Positions 10,900 to 25,217 of a stretch of 64,000 nucleotides of DNA are shown here, piece after piece (the first letter of the stretch is position 1; the number at the start of each line of letters is the position of its first letter). Position numbers and translations under genes: made by a program. Source of the stretch: Lanius collurio (taxonomy: Eukaryota; Chordata; Aves; Passeriformes; Laniidae); contig JACBWW010000008.1 of assembly GCA_020086605.1 (NCBI GenBank), forward strand, positions 22,502,677 through 22,566,676, in the 5' to 3' direction. Below the pieces are notes generated by a model that saw only the letters and a list, made by a program, of their open reading frames with translations, was not told where the DNA came from and ran no database searches.

Positions 10900-13800
10900 A
10901 AACCAAAACCAAATGACAGGAAAAATGTGATACATTTAGCTTTATACATCCAAAAGAGGTGAGGAGCCCCAGCAATTTTGCCTGTGTGTTACAGTCCAGG
11001 CTAGATCAAGGCAAACACAGCAAGAGAGAGAGAAATAGATTTCCAAATACCTGCATATGGCTGCATCATGCTTGCTGCATTCTTCATTGGCAATAGAGCT
11101 GCTCCAGGGCTACTAACAAAGTAGAAACTCCTTGGCAGCTCTAACGGCATAGATTTATCAAATATTTTATTATAACTGCTGACATTTGCTCCTAATGTGC
11201 ATATAATTTGTGAAATGCTTTGGAATATATGAGGTGAACTGAGCTGTATATAGAAGTTAAGTTTCATATGTATTTTTCTCCTTCTTTTATCGTAAGCAGA
11301 TCATATTCCTGATCTTTAAGCATACACATAGGAGGGAAGGAAAGGTAGTTTCCAACGCTTTTAAAAGACATTTTCATTTTCTTTTAGTATTTTATGCCAG
11401 ATATACATTCATTACAGAACTAATTCAAGATGTATGGTGATCTTTAAAAAAAGGTTTTGACTTGAGATTGGTCCTGTCTTACTCCCTGGTGTCAAGTTAT
11501 TGGAATATTTCAGAAGATGGGAGAAGCAGAAAGTACAGACTATTTAAATACACTGCAGTTTTCTTCCTCTCCTGTTAAATTGTGAAGATAAATTTATCAT
11601 GCAGCTACAAAACATGAGTTTTTATCCAAGCTTCTGCTATCCTGAGCCGTAGTAACTCAAAAGGACCTGTCAGTGGCACCAATGGAAAAATATTTGGCAG
11701 AATATACTCCAGTCAGTGAAAGCAAAGAAATAATACTATTACCTTAGTGAACTTCACATTAAATAGTAGAAAGATCATCAACCAAATATAGAAATCACAC
11801 TTTCTGTACAAGTGTTGAGACCCTTTGGATTTCATGTAAGTCTGGTGAGTAAGAAAATGGAGAGAATATAGTTTTGCTTATGGTTTTGGTTATAAGTTAA
11901 TGCCTATTTTTGTGTTGATAAGCATGTTGGGAGGCTGAAAAAAAAAAAAAAGCATAAAGCAGAAACCAACATTCACTTATTAATGTCCTTTTAACACAAT
12001 TGTAAGAAAACCAAAGAAAGCAAGAAAAATATAAGTTGCTTGACAGTCAGTATTTTAATGATGAGATGGTAATTTGAGAGAGACCTCAATGCTCAGACAC
12101 CTGCCTTCTGCTGAGTAAGGTATTGTGCTTGAAAAATCCCAAATCTATATATTTCCATTTCATTGTTAAACCCTCTTGCTAAAGAAAGATTCCTTTTGTC
12201 CCTTGTGATCGAAACGCACTCTGAACCGTACTGCACAAGAGAGAAGCTTTATGAGAGGATTGCACAATTCAAAAGCTGAATCTCAATGTAAAATGCTTAT
12301 TTACAGGCATGTTAGTTTGAAAGAAAACAGTTCCTTGTCCTTTTTCGAGACACAGAACTCAGTGACAGATATTTCTAAAAGCAGAAATGCAGACCTAAGC
12401 TATCACCCAGGATAGCTTGAAAACTCTTAGCTTGAAAACAATTTCCTGTCATGGTTTATACATAATTCACGTAAGTTTGCACATCAATAGGTAGCATCAC
12501 CTATCATCCCATTTCCAGTATCCCAAGATGGGGGAACATTAACAGGGTAAGTGCAATGTAAACTTTCAGCTCAAATATGCCCCTTGAATTTCTCAGAATG
12601 TGTTTTAAAAGCAGGGGAAGATCTAAGAGACATCAAAACTTACTAATTACAATAAAAATCCTTTCCAGCATATGACCTCTTTCTTTTACATCTATCACTA
12701 CCTCAGCATGTAATTCCTGATTAATTACAGATTTTTTTGTCAGAAAATCAATTCTAGAAATAGTCACTGTCTGTGTGCCTATCTTTTTATTTTTTGGGAG
12801 AGATGAGATACTACAGATAAGATATTTTAAAGAGATTTCAGTTTCTAGTTCTCACCATCAATGGGCATGGAGGAGCTAATTATCTTTTAAAATCTGACCG
12901 CTTTCACTGGATAGTTTTTCCTGGCAAACCATCTCTGAGCTTTCTGATGGAAGTTTAAAAAAAACCAAAACAGCTAAAGAAAGCAGCGATTTCTCTTGAA
13001 ATTTTAATCTTAGCTGAAAACTCATTTTTCAGTTGCAAACCAGTTTGAAATGATCTTTTGATTGTTCCTCTACACAATAATTTTTCCTAAAAGCCATATT
13101 AGATGGGCAGCAGAAAAATGATACATTTATTCCAGGACAATTACTAAGCCTGAAAAATGAAGCACTGCAGTCTTCTTTGACAGGTCACCCACAAAAGAGA
13201 CCAAAAGGTCTTTCCAATCTTTTTCTGCTTTCTCACAGAGTTTGGAGCATGATGACACCATCTTTCCTATTTAGACAGCCTTCATTTTTATATAGCTGCC
13301 AACAGGTTCCTCTGTCAGCTGACAGAATTTTGCTGAATTTCAGAGTCACTGCTGAGAAAGTTCCTCTATTTTGCTCTCCCCATATAAATCTCAATTTTAT
13401 TGATTAAGTAATACTCTCTGTTTCTTTCTGCTGCTAAGATGACAAGAAAATTTGCTTGACAGTAGTGCACTGGAACATATTTTACTCGTTGACGGTGGTA
13501 AGAAGCCTAAAAAATTATTTTCTGTTGTTCACAGAAGGAAAAGGAACTTTTGAGGAAATATATTTTGTCATTGGAAAAATGTATGTTTTCTAAAAATTTC
13601 TTCAATTCACCACAAAACAACTTGTCTGCAAAATCGCATTTCCTACTTACTCAGAATTCATCTCCAACTTCCTTACCCCTAGGGTTTCTTCTCTGATGGT
13701 TTAAATTTCAACCCTTATACCCTTTTAAGTCACTAAAAATATACACTTAGACTATTATATAGATCTTCTCCTATTCTTTTAATTCTTCATAAATTTCTTT

Positions 13801-14179
13801 TCAGGAATGGCAAACCAAAAAGATTTTTTTTCAAACTTTCGTCTGTATTATTAACATACTATTAATTCTTGAATTAAGTTCATCATTCTGAACCTTACCT
13901 CTAGAAAATCAAGCCCTCTGTCTCCAATATGAGCCACCTGAAGAACTAACAGAAATTTAGAGGGTTTGAATATTCACATGAATTTTTATTTATGGAAAAT
14001 TCTTTCTCAGTTTTAATTCTTTCATTTATATTGTGTCATATTTCAGCTTCCATTGACATGTGATTACTTAACAACAGCAATGTAGAACTGATAAAAAACT
14101 CTGAAAATTATGGAGAACTTTTGCATAGCTTGACCAGATAGTGTGGAAGACAGAAATTGTTCTGAGTCAGACACTATCT
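9117..14179. other. AT-rich non-coding sequence with simple repeats
   Basis: Unique-looking sequence carrying only short simple repeats, such as the CTG units near 9834-9850 and the A30 tract at 10868. Open frames of up to about 100 codons are low-complexity or chance frames. The minus-strand frame across the A30 tract is a run of phenylalanines. No RNA gene or conserved domain seen. Confidence 0.5.
10853..10914. repeat. A-rich simple repeat with an uninterrupted A30 tract
   Basis: An A-rich tract whose longest uninterrupted run is 30 A residues (10868-10897), flanked by AAACAAAA-type units on the left and CCAAACCAAAACC on the right. Because CR1 elements do not end in poly-A and no gene-derived sequence is seen just upstream, this looks like a simple repeat rather than the tail of a retrocopy. 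The length is likely polymorphic and may be misread by sequencing. Confidence 0.9.
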
Positions 14180-14305
14180 CCAAGGGTGCCCTGAGAGCTT
14201 TCATTTGTATCAGGGCATATGGATCATCATTGCTTGCATAATGCTGCCATTTCTCTCACCTATAAAATGGTGAAAAATCAAATATTGCTTTACCTGATGC
14301 CAGAG
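14180..14305 (+). mobile_element. Possible MIR-like ancient SINE relic
   Basis: Around 14255-14300 the text TCTCACCTATAAAATGGTGAAAA followed by TTGCTTTACC resembles the 3' part of amniote MIR/CORE-SINEs, whose hallmark is a CTCATCTGTAAAATGGGG-like stretch followed by a T-rich or CCTACC segment. The region upstream to about 14180 is compatible but too diverged to be firm. MIR relics are known in bird genomes at low copy number. A chance match is a real alternative. Confidence 0.3.
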
Positions 14306-14507
14306 TTTTGTCTGAATCCTGCCATTCTGTACAGCTCACTGAGTCATGATGGATTCAGTTCCACTTTCCTTCCTCATGTTGCCTTCCATTGTCTTTGAGC
14401 TGTAATGGCTCAATGAGTTTCATGCTCAGTCAATCATCTAAGGAATTGCTGTGAACACAACTAATTCAAATAAGCTTTCCATTGCAATTCCATAAAAATT
14501 ATAAAAA

Positions 14508-14670
14508 GCAACCAAAAAAAAAAACCTTGGAAAAAAGCAAACAAACAAAAAAGAAAAAAACCACCAACCAAATAACAACCAAAAAACCCCAAAACAACAA
14601 CAACAACAACAACAAAAACCCAAAACCAAAGAAACAAACAAAAAAGCAAAAATAAAACAAACAGAAAAAA
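14508..14670. repeat. A/C-rich low-complexity block with (CAA)7
   Basis: About 160 bases made almost only of A and C on the plus strand, with several AAAC/AAACC units and seven uninterrupted CAA units at 14595-14615. The minus strand reads as long runs of valine, phenylalanine and tryptophan codons, which explains the open frames of 82 and 103 codons there. They are not genes. Confidence 0.9.
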
Positions 14671-17600
14671 AGAGAGAAGTGTCACTGGGTACAATATAAC
14701 TGCTGCCAAAAAAAAAATGAATTTCTGTTACTTTATGTAGAGCTACCAACTCAACAATGCATATGTGACAGCTAGTGAGAAAAATGCATCATCCTGATCT
14801 TAATTACACGTGTAGTACAAAATTTCCTGTAATATGTATTTAGGAAAATTCATGATAAAAATCCAGGCATATTATGGGGTCTTTGTACATGGAACACATG
14901 CAATCCTAGCCGGTTTCCTGTTAGATTATTTGTCAGTCTGATAAGGTTATTTAAGAGCAAAAGATCTTAAAGATCTTACATGGTACAGTGGATAGATCTG
15001 ACTAAAAAGAAGGCACTACAATAAGAATCACATTCACTGAATGCTTACTGCCCCCAAAAAATATATCATTCAATATACCACACCAAATGAGAAAATAATC
15101 ACAACAATAATGTTGATGATAATAATAATAACAATAATAAGAATAAACATATAACTCTACAGCTCTCCAGTGTAACAAAGATACAATCTACAACACAGTC
15201 TCTAAAAGAACAAGTTATTGCATCAAGAGTGACTGAGGTAGGGGACTTCCATTTCTGTATGTCCATTACAAAGCATCAAGAATTTCAGTAAACACAGAAA
15301 CATTTTCAGGATCACAGAAGAATTAATTTGTTGCTGAGATCCCATCTATAGCAATACAATACTTTTATTGCCATAAAATCTGCGACAAAAAGTGGAATTC
15401 CAAAACAATATTTTTACAGCTCCAAAGTTGTAAAAATTAAAGAGTCTTAATCTGTGTCAAGGTTCTTCATATGACTATTTCTCTCTCAAATGAGTTGAGA
15501 AACTGAAATGAAATACTAATTAAACCACTGAGATATGTTTCACAGAGATAATTTCTTTTGAGAGTCCTGTTTCTGGAGGTCTGACACTTTTTATCAGGTG
15601 TAGAGACTTCCCAGCCATCTCTGACAGTGAAAGGTTTGAAAACTTGCAGAGTTATTCCCTGCCACTGAATTAAACAGTATAATCCAAATTTTATTTTAAA
15701 AATAGTCTTTAGATTATCCAATATAGCAGAGCAGTGTTGATGTTGTCTACAGAAAAGATGTGAGAACACAAAACGAAGTTGTTCATAAATGCACAACTTG
15801 TACAATATAAATAAAAAGAGAAAAAACAGTGGGATTCATCTCACTTGACTCCTCCAAAATCCATATTAGGTGTTAATTCCTGCATCTTTCCATACCTATT
15901 TGACAAGTGAATGATGTGCTACTGAAAATGTTTGTCTCCATTGACTACAAGAACTTTAATGCTGTGAATTTAGATCAGACACCTTTTAGCCAGCTACAGT
16001 CAGGTGAGATGAACTTTATCCTAAGTTTCTAGAGCATATTCATAGGATAGGTCCCTTGAAGAAACCTACAATATACCCAAAACGTGGAGCTTACCTACAG
16101 GATATTTCCATATGTGTTTGAGATAACCTGTTCCTCCCTGGCACCACATATAGAACATCTAAGAAACCTTTAAGTACATAAAAATTCCCTGCAGAATAGA
16201 CCACATATTTTGCTGTTGAACTTATAAATCACAAATCTCTTGCAAATCACAGAGACTTTAATTTATATAACAGTACAATGAAAACTCCAGCTCTTTTCCT
16301 TTCAGAGACACGACTCAAAAGCTGATATGAAGTCTTGTGAAATGAAGAAATACTTTTATTTTCATTGTAACTGCCTTGTTCCTATGGCTCCATCCACACC
16401 TTGTGCCCCTGCCCTGGGAACATTTGCCACCTGATAGCATTGCATTTGTACACCTAGAAGACAGATTGGGAAGAGAATAGAGGTCATAAGCAACATTTTT
16501 GAAATCACATTATAATTAAATGAAATAGATTCAATAAATAGGATTTTTTAACTCAAAATGTTTCATTTTAATAAGTGTGAAACAGCAGTTTCTTCAAGAG
16601 CTTCAATATTTTTGGTTTTTACTCTGAAGTGGAATGAAATAGATGTCAAAGTAGCAACACATCAGTTTTCAATGAAGATATTTTAGAAATGGTTAAAAAA
16701 TGGCCCTTCCTCCACAGAAACCTAAGTCCCTTCTGAACATAAAACTGACTTTATAAAACATGATATTTGTAAGAAATTTTCTCTATATAGAATCCAAAGT
16801 TACTGAAACTTATTCAATAAATTCATATGATAATAAATCTATAAAAATCATAAATTGTTTTACTGACATCTGACATCTTTTTTCTATGAAGTTTTGAGTA
16901 CATTTAGCATTATACTAGTTTCAATTATAAAAAAAAAAAATTATACATAACTCAGACTTTATCTAATATTATGAATTAATATTTTGTTTTTCCTTTAACA
17001 AATCAAGAATTTTTAAAAGATATTATGAAAAATTATATATTTCTTTGACAAATTTTCACAGGGAGAATTAATGGGTAAAGTAATTTCTGTAGAAATTATG
17101 CTATTGGATTATATGATTTCTCAGAGTTATATTTTTTTCCAAAACCTCTGAAAAACACAGTGAGTTTATCAGATATATTTTTAAAAGGCTTCTTAAAAAA
17201 TACAGCATTCCTATAATATTCCCGTATTAAGTCAAATGAAATGAAAACATTTATCTTTCTAGAAAAAAACTGAATAGGACTGTAATAGCTTAGGGCATGA
17301 AAAGAGTATTAGAAGCACTTTATTTAATTACCTCTGTAGTCCTATCTTCATCTTCTGACTCAGATTTATGCTTCAGACTTGCAAAGAAATTAAATTTTTA
17401 ATGACATTAATAACCATATCATTTTAGGGAAAAATAAAATTTGATGTATTTACTGAAAAAACTCACTTCTAACAGCAAATGTAACTTCAGAGAAAAAATA
17501 AGGAAAAAAAAGAAAAAAAGAATAATTTTAAATAATCTCAAACTCTATAATGATTTTCAACTTGCATGAGCATCATTCCATAGCTTGAAGAGCTTTCCAA

Positions 17601-20600
17601 GCAAAACATCTATTTTGAGGAATTTAAATAGCCTATAATTCTCCAGCTTATTGTTGCTATTTACATTCCACATTGTGCACTATTAGAGGACTATCTGATG
17701 CACCCACACAAATACATAAAGATTGATTTAATAAAGTTGGCTGTTCCAGGGCTGGTGTGCCTTCCCAAGCTATTTGGGAGGTATTTCAGCTGCATAATTG
17801 AATAAATACCATCTCTGTCAGTCACAAAAGGCATTGCTCACTTCCTGCAAGGGAGTAATTCATGAGTGTCAGGGCAAATTTCAGAAAAAGCTGCAAAGTC
17901 ATCGTCCTTGTACCAGAGAGAGGAGACATCTAAACAAATTGCCACATTCATGGATCTAGATCTTTTAAAAGTTTGAACGTAGAATAAAGTAATACCAGTT
18001 TTTTGATAAATACTAATTAACTGAGTGTGGCTGATTAATCTTTATGTATATATGTTTCATTGACAACTAGATTACAAATTTACATTTTATTTTATAATTA
18101 ATCTCTTCCTGGAAAATGCTCACAGAAACAATGTGTGCATCTTAGCTTTTTTCCATACTCACTGAAGGATCACCAGTTTTCTTCTATAATTTTAAATCAC
18201 CTAAAATTTACCCCCAAGACTATATTTATTCTGCTGTGTTTTCTTTAAACCATGGTCTTAGTCTTAATTTTCTAGGAAGAATATTTACCTTACCAGTCAC
18301 AGTGAACAAAAATATAGTGAGTTAATGGCAAGTACCAGAATTGTAAGGCATGTACAGTCTGATGCATAGTTTAGCAATAGAAGAATTATATTTAAGTAAA
18401 CTAGCAGCTTAGGATAGCTGACAATGTTTACTCTGTGTTTGTTTAATAAAGGAACCACTTTTGAACAATGTGTAAAAGCTAATTTGCTGTCAGGATCTTG
18501 TAATGTTAAGCTAGAGTGATCCCTTAAGGATGCTCTTTGGTCCATTCATACAGCCAAAATAAGACCAGCCATGCCAACATATCTCAGCATGCACTTGTTT
18601 AAAATAGCTGTGAATACTTACACAGATAAAGCCTCATTTCTCTACCCAAAGGGTCTATACAGAGGTTGACTATTTCAAGTCACAAAATTTTCCCTGACAC
18701 TTGCTCTGAATCTTCATTGCATCAATAAAATTCTGATATTTCTCTTACGAAACTCGGACTCCTTTCACATACACCTCCTCCACCATTTCTTCTTCAGTCT
18801 AAACAATCTTGAATTTATAAGTCTTTCTGTAGGAAATATTTTCTGCATGCCTAGGAGTTGTGTCCTACTGTCCTGTCTTCAAGTGATCCAAATCTCCCTC
18901 GGGGTGAAGTAACCAACTCTATATTAATGTGTTACTCATTTTGCATAGGACAAGGTTATACCAAGTGCTTATCTTGAATTACTCTGTTTTCCAGCAGGGT
19001 ATTTACCTTGTAAGGTGCCTCACATTCAATTTACAATCCAGACACCTCTGAACCCATAGGCAGCTACAGTGCCAATACTGTGTCCTGCAGCTGCCTGCCT
19101 GTTTATCCCTGCCAAGGCTGGGATTTAATGTTTGCCCATGTCAAATGCAAATTTATGTTTTCCGGATTATTCTTCCATTTTCTCCACATAATGTAACTCC
19201 AGATTCTCTCAGATAACTTACTGCTAGACCATTTCTGGCTCTTTGCACCTTCCAGTGGCATCTGGCCATTTACAAAACCACTGAATGGCAGCAGGGATAG
19301 AGCACCCCTTACAGAATTGCATTGAGTTCCCCTTCCATTTCCATAATGGCATATAGTTATTCAAAATAACCCTCCAAGTAGGTTCCCAGCCAGACTAATA
19401 GCTGTGATAGAGGTTTGTTTTTCTAGACCATGCTGCCTGCAGTCAAGACTACTCTGCAGTTTATAAGACTGTGTTTATGGAAGTTGTGTCATTAATCAAA
19501 TCTATCTTGCTATATATTTTTAACCACTCTTAAGCTCTTGACTCTGCTTAGTGAATAAATAACTTGAAAACAAATTATGGGCAAACACAAAAGGAGGCAG
19601 ATGGTATGCTTTACTTTTCCTTGTACTTGTTTACCGCCCACCAGGGCAATGCTCTTGGGTCAGAATGGTCTGTGACAGACAAGAAGAAAAGAGACCAGAT
19701 GTTAACTACAAATTGTTGTATTAAATTAATTCCAGTCTGAAATACAAACAGCAATGGGGTCACTACTGCTGTGACACAAAAGAGAAAAAGCAGAGACTGT
19801 AACAGATGTTTCTATTTTTTCAAGCGGATTTTTTAATATTATTTCTCACTAATCTAAAGCTTCAGTGACAGAAGTTTCTATTACTGATCTCAAGACATAC
19901 AGAGAGATGTAGATGCTTCTCAAAATGTTGTGGATCCTGGTCTGAACATGGTCAAAGGCAGAACAAAGCTGTGCAGTTACTAGCCCCATTTGTGGAAGCC
20001 ATATTGGCAACCTAGTGGAATAATCCCAGGGGGCTAATTTTCCACTCCAAGGAGGTTCAGAACATGCACTGGAATACAGCCATCGTGCTGCGACACCCAA
20101 GAAACCTTGCTCACAGCTAGGTCAAATATCTGTGCATGGCACTGAATCACATGGTGTGGGGGATACTAAGGGGTAAGGAAGTCAAATACTACAGGTTAGT
20201 CTGTAAACCAACAAAATATCTGATGAAATAAAGCCCCCCAAAGTCATAAAGAAAAGTAATTCTCTAATTATCCAAGTCACTTTAATTGTATATTACTGAA
20301 CTGGCAGTGAGACAGCTATACATATTATGGATAAATATTACTTTAAAGGAAATCCCCAGCCATGTCTCATTCTGAAGTAGATCCTTAGCCAGTGTAGAAT
20401 TACAGATCTCCCTTATAGCCAAGATGCTACAGCTGATTAAAACAACTTCAGATGCGGCCCACTAAGAGCTCTCCCTTATGGCCTGTGGCCATCAACCATT
20501 TGGTGTATCTTATTTCTGTACATCTGCACCACTTCCCCTGCAGTGACAGGACAGGACCTTGTGTAGGGGCAGTCGATGCTTGTTTGGTGTGGGGTGAACC

Positions 20601-23600
20601 ATGGGCATTGACAATAGATGTCCATAAGATGTAAACATCTTTTGAAATACATATAAGCTTAGCAAATTGAATGGGATTCACAGAAGAAGCAAAGGAAAAG
20701 TATGACACTAAAAAAGTGATCCCTTTAAATGTCTGAGATTGACTCTCTTTTAAAACAAACATTTTAATAGCATTGCTATTGAGGTGACAGCAAAAAAATA
20801 TTTAAGCATCCGTAAGAATAATTTTCAATAAAGGAGATGGCTCAAAGGAATTATTCTAAGCATAATTCCAGTTGATTTTATCAATACTAACATTACAGTG
20901 TAGGAGAAACAGTGCATAGGCCACTGGTAGCCCACAATTTATTCCTTGTACTAGAAAAGATCAGGCTACAGGTATTCACATTTACAGGTTCTGAACTGTC
21001 ACACTGTTAAATACATCAATCCTTTTAACCAGAAAACTCTTGCTAGAGTCAAGGGTGTGGCTGTAAAAGCATAAATGGTACAAACAAAAATTGGCATGGA
21101 TGTATTCACTAGAGTCTACTCTACTTGTAGCTTTTTGTCATAATCTTGAAATATTAAAGTTTACTGCAATTCTAGCTAACAATTTAATTCTACAGTATGG
21201 CAAAATGAACAAAATATAGCAAAATTCATTCATATATTTATTTTTAAATTTCATACAGGGAGCTATGTTTATTTTTATTTTAGAAAAGTGTATCTAGAAG
21301 ATATATTTCTGGTCTTCCTGATTTTACTGAATATTTTAGACACATCAGAAGTCTTCTGGCCTACTCACTCAGACAGAATCAACAAACATAGCATGAAGAT
21401 CAAAATAGGCCATGTGAAATATGGTCCCTGAAGAAACATTATCCTGGAGGATGGAAAAGAGAGCAGGCATGTGTCTGCAATCCCTCCTGTGAAGAGGGGA
21501 AGAGATAACTCTGTTCATAGAAGGCATCTATTGCTCCCACACAGGGTCTCCTCAGTTTTATGTGACATCAGAAATGACAAGCAGAAGTAAAAACTGAACT
21601 CATTTCAGGTTTATGTTTTACTCTGCTGCAATATATGAGAGGATACTTTTAATATTTGATGACTATTGTTTAATCTACAGACATTTTATCTCCAACCTGA
21701 AAATGCTAGCATCATAAAAAGGTTTTCTAACTTTCTATTATATGGACTGCCTTTTGTAGATGTACAGAAACAGAACAGCATTGGATGTTTCTTTGTAGAA
21801 ACACTTACTACATTTAAATTTCTGAACAGTCACCAAATTAATTTCTTTCAACAGGAACAAAATCACTGGAAACCCCTGGAAATCTCTTTGTTACTGATAG
21901 AGTTATGACAAAATATTTGTCATCCTCAATTCCTTAACAGTGCATACTTGCATTCTTACAACAAGCAAATTGTTCTCTCTCTCACACGTTGAATAAAGTA
22001 AAAAGACACAAAATGGAACATGGGGTTTTGGAATGTAGGTGCTATATTTGAGAGTATGCATCCAAAACCTTCTGCTTAAACCCAAAGAATAGGACAGCTC
22101 TAATCCCCAGCCAGTGAGATAGGTACTTATATTGATAACCCATCCCATTTCTTCAGTGAGGTCACCTCTTACCGTTCTTTTCCTTGATAACTTGCTGGCT
22201 TTTGCAATAAAGAAGCACTTTTAGCTTCAGAGACACACTCCCATCAGTGGCAAATATGAAACAGTAAAGTGCCTTGGCAGTAGTAGGCAAAATTTGGCAA
22301 ATATATTTGTCTAACAAATGGATAGGTAAATGTCTATATATACTCTAAATATGATGATATGAACTTTTAAAAAATCAAAAATGTTAAAATATTAAAATCT
22401 CATTCAAAAATATCAGTGCTTCATGAAGTAAAGGGGAGAAAAATGAATGTTCAAAACTAGCTTAACTATTGCTGGCAAATTTGCCACAATCTGAAAAAGG
22501 CCTCCCTTTTCCAAATAACTCCTAAAGCCCAAGGTGGTCTCAAAGTAATTTAGCAGAGAGAAATTATGACATTCACACAAATGGATTTCCTTCTGTTGGA
22601 CAAAATCACATGCATTATGTAGTTTGCACTTTTTTTAAACTTTTCCTAAGAACTTTGACCTCAGACGTGGGCAGACATTCTGACTTGGCAGTGAGTTCTT
22701 CCAGCTATGCAGAATCAGGCTGAGTGCCTGACATTAAAATGTCTAGCTCCTTCTCCAGACTTCATCAGCATTTATTTGGCACTAGCTGAACTTAGCAAAG
22801 TAATTTCAGGTTCATATCTTGTAGTAGGTGACTTCATAAAATCCTTTAATGGTTACAAAAAACAGTAAGCAAAATTACACGGTAGACAAAACAGATGCCA
22901 GGCACATACTGATTGGGATTGCCTGGATGGTGTCATGTAAGCTTGAGCCATTCTTTCAGACTTTCTTCTGCATTAATTTCTGTGCAATGTAGGAGAAGAG
23001 TAAGCATTGCGTAAATAGTGTAGAAATGACTCTGCTACTTTGTGTTCCTACAACCTGGCAATGTCCCAGTAGGTCCCATATCTCCCTCCCTACTGCTATT
23101 GCCATTCAGATAGTGATAGTAAGAGGATTAAGAAGCTGAAGAAGAAATTTGGTGAGGGGAAGAGGGTCTGAACATCCCCACTGAGGCAGCAGGAAAATAA
23201 CTAGTAATTCCTGACTCAGGTGTTTATCTAGGAAGGAGTGGAGATGTCTGGTTTGTGGCACTGTGCAGGTAACATAGGCAGTTTTGCATTATGGAGGTCA
23301 GCTGTTACAACAACGATATCCCAAAATATATGTGGGCAGATGGTTCTTTATTACTGAACCAAATTCTGTCTAGAGGCTCATATACAATTTTTCTAGTCAG
23401 TGGAAATGTCACACCTGTGTAAGATGTTTGTTTCCAGATGTAGTAGCTCTATGGCTTTAAGGATGCTTAATGATGCTGCTGGCTAATAGAAGCTGCTGGG
23501 CAATGTTTCAGCAGTCTGGACTGAACTAATTTCAGTGATGATAGAGCCAGACTTCTCTCAGTGATTCCCAGCTACCAGTCACCAAGGAATAGGCATGGAC

Positions 23601-23664
23601 AGAATTATTGGAAATTCTTTTAAAAAAGAAACTTTTTTATTATTCTGAGAGGAGTGAAACATGG
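14671..23664. other. AT-rich non-coding sequence
   Basis: Long stretch with no recognisable gene or transposon. It contains an AAT-type simple repeat (15095-15147) and an A-rich patch (about 17490-17530). The part at 17640-17890 is less AT-skewed and has homeodomain-like TAATT cores, so it is noted as a candidate conserved element. Open frames reach about 112 codons but show no domain, no codon bias and no splice context. Confidence 0.5.
15095..15147. repeat. AAT-type trinucleotide simple repeat
   Basis: Imperfect repeat of AAT, ACA and ATG triplets with an uninterrupted core around 15117-15130 (GATAATAATAATAA). It is a short microsatellite with no sign of function. Confidence 0.8.
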
Positions 23665-23816
23665 GAAATGGTTGCCCAGAGAAGTTGTGAAGAGGAAAAA
23701 ACCCAACTAGAGAGACTCCTGACCAATATTCTCTAGATGACCCTCCTTGATGCAGCAATCTGGACCAGTTATCTCCAGAGGTGCCTTCCAGCTTCAGCCA
23801 CCCTGTGATTCTATGG
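23665..23816 (+). mobile_element. CR1 LINE 3'-end fragment with start of octamer tail
   Basis: Seen in order: GGTTGCCCAGAGAAGTTGTG, AACCCAACTAGAGAGACTCC, TCTAGATGACCCTCCTTGA, TGGACCAGTTATCTCCAGAG, GTGCCTTCCAGCTTCAGCC, and the terminal CTGTGATTCTATGG. This follows the CR1 3' untranslated region up to its tail of ATTCTRTG units, which is diagnostic of CR1. The copy is 5'-truncated, lies in plus orientation and has no coding capacity. The 3' boundary is good to a few bases and the 5' boundary is approximate. Confidence 0.8.
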
Positions 23817-24392
23817 TGTCTGTGACTGGTTTTCAGCTATTGCAAATCTCAGGTACTCTTCATTCTCTGAAGATAACAATTATACAGAAAATGGCTTTAA
23901 ACAGAATCATTTTGTCTTGCAAAAGACTGCTTATATTTAAGAAACCAAAATATTATTCAGTGACTCTTCAACAGCCAAAAAAGTTCAGTGTGAAGATTGT
24001 GCAAAACACAACTTGCGCTAAAGAACAAATGTGTGTGGTTATATTAAACTAACTTAGCATCAGCTACTCAGCTAGGATCAGCTGATATGATTTGTTTTGA
24101 TCTTCATAGGATTTGGGATGCACACAACAGAGCAAACCTTTACAAGTAGATGGCAATTAGTTCTGTAGATACCATGGAAAATGGAAATTATGGGAGCAGA
24201 TTTTCTCATTTTAGGACTCCGTTCAAGAGTGTTTTGAAACATGCATTTGAAAGAAAGATGAGAAGAATCTTAGCAAAAAAAATTAATCTTTTTTTATTCC
24301 AATCACCTGAAAGCATCCTCTCCCTGTCTTAGCAGAAATTGCTACCATTATTAGTATTTATAATTATTAATACTTATAATTAATCCACACAG

Positions 24393-24421
24393 AATTATTC
24401 TTTACTAATGTTAGAATAATT
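24393..24421. repeat. Small perfect inverted repeat
   Basis: Arms AATTATTCT (24393-24401) and AGAATAATT (24413-24421) are perfect reverse complements around an 11-base loop. Being AT-only and short, it may be chance in this composition. Confidence 0.6.
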
Positions 24422-25217
24422 TCTGCAGCGTGAATGATACTATGATACTATGTATTGTTTCTACTAAAGAAATACAATATACACTTGGTCCCAGACAGTG
24501 TTAGACTAAGCGTTCATCAATTAATTTGTAGAGGGTTAGTTCAGCTGTTAAAGTTAAATTTATGTGACCTTCTAAATATTCCCATGGACAAATATTTTGT
24601 AAATTTGCTACAAGGCAGGTCTTGAATGTGTCCAAAACCATAATTAATACTTTATGAAATAACACAAGTGTGTAAATGCTGGCACAAAAATAAGTAAAAA
24701 AGTAAAATACAGTAAATAAATGGTCAACAGCAACGGGAAGATAAATAGAGTTAAATAACAGTGGAGGGTCGGCTTCATTCTCACTTGAGAAGTGATAAAA
24801 ACTGAACTAAGTTAATAGTCATTATATCATATTTGTTGGAATGATCTGAAAATTATGAACTTAAAGTATAAAAGTATCTCCTGTAGATCAATATTAAAAA
24901 TGACAGCAAATTGATAAAATGCATTAATACAGTACAGAGCCTGCAGGGCAGTTTATGTCTTCTTTTCCAAATTTTAGCTGTTGATGAATATTCAGTTCAG
25001 ATCTGGATGATCTTATGTTTTAGACTGTCCATTTGAACTCTTTTAATCTTTGATGACTCTTACAAAACCATGTCTGGTCTTTAGTTTCTTTAAAGAACCA
25101 CAATTTTCTTCTTTTTTATTAATGACCAAAACTTCTTTTCATCAACTCAACAGAAATATCACTAGTGTTCAGCTGTTGCATCAGCTTTTGAACTGTGCAT
25201 ATGTCTACATAAATGAA

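Noticed and set aside
10644..10949. 101-codon minus-strand frame with a long phenylalanine run
   Set aside because: It is the reverse reading of the A30 tract and its A-rich edges.
14438..14749. 103- and 82-codon minus-strand frames rich in Val, Phe and Trp that look like membrane proteins
   Set aside because: They are readings of the A/C-rich simple repeat with CAA units. The hydrophobicity is a composition artefact.
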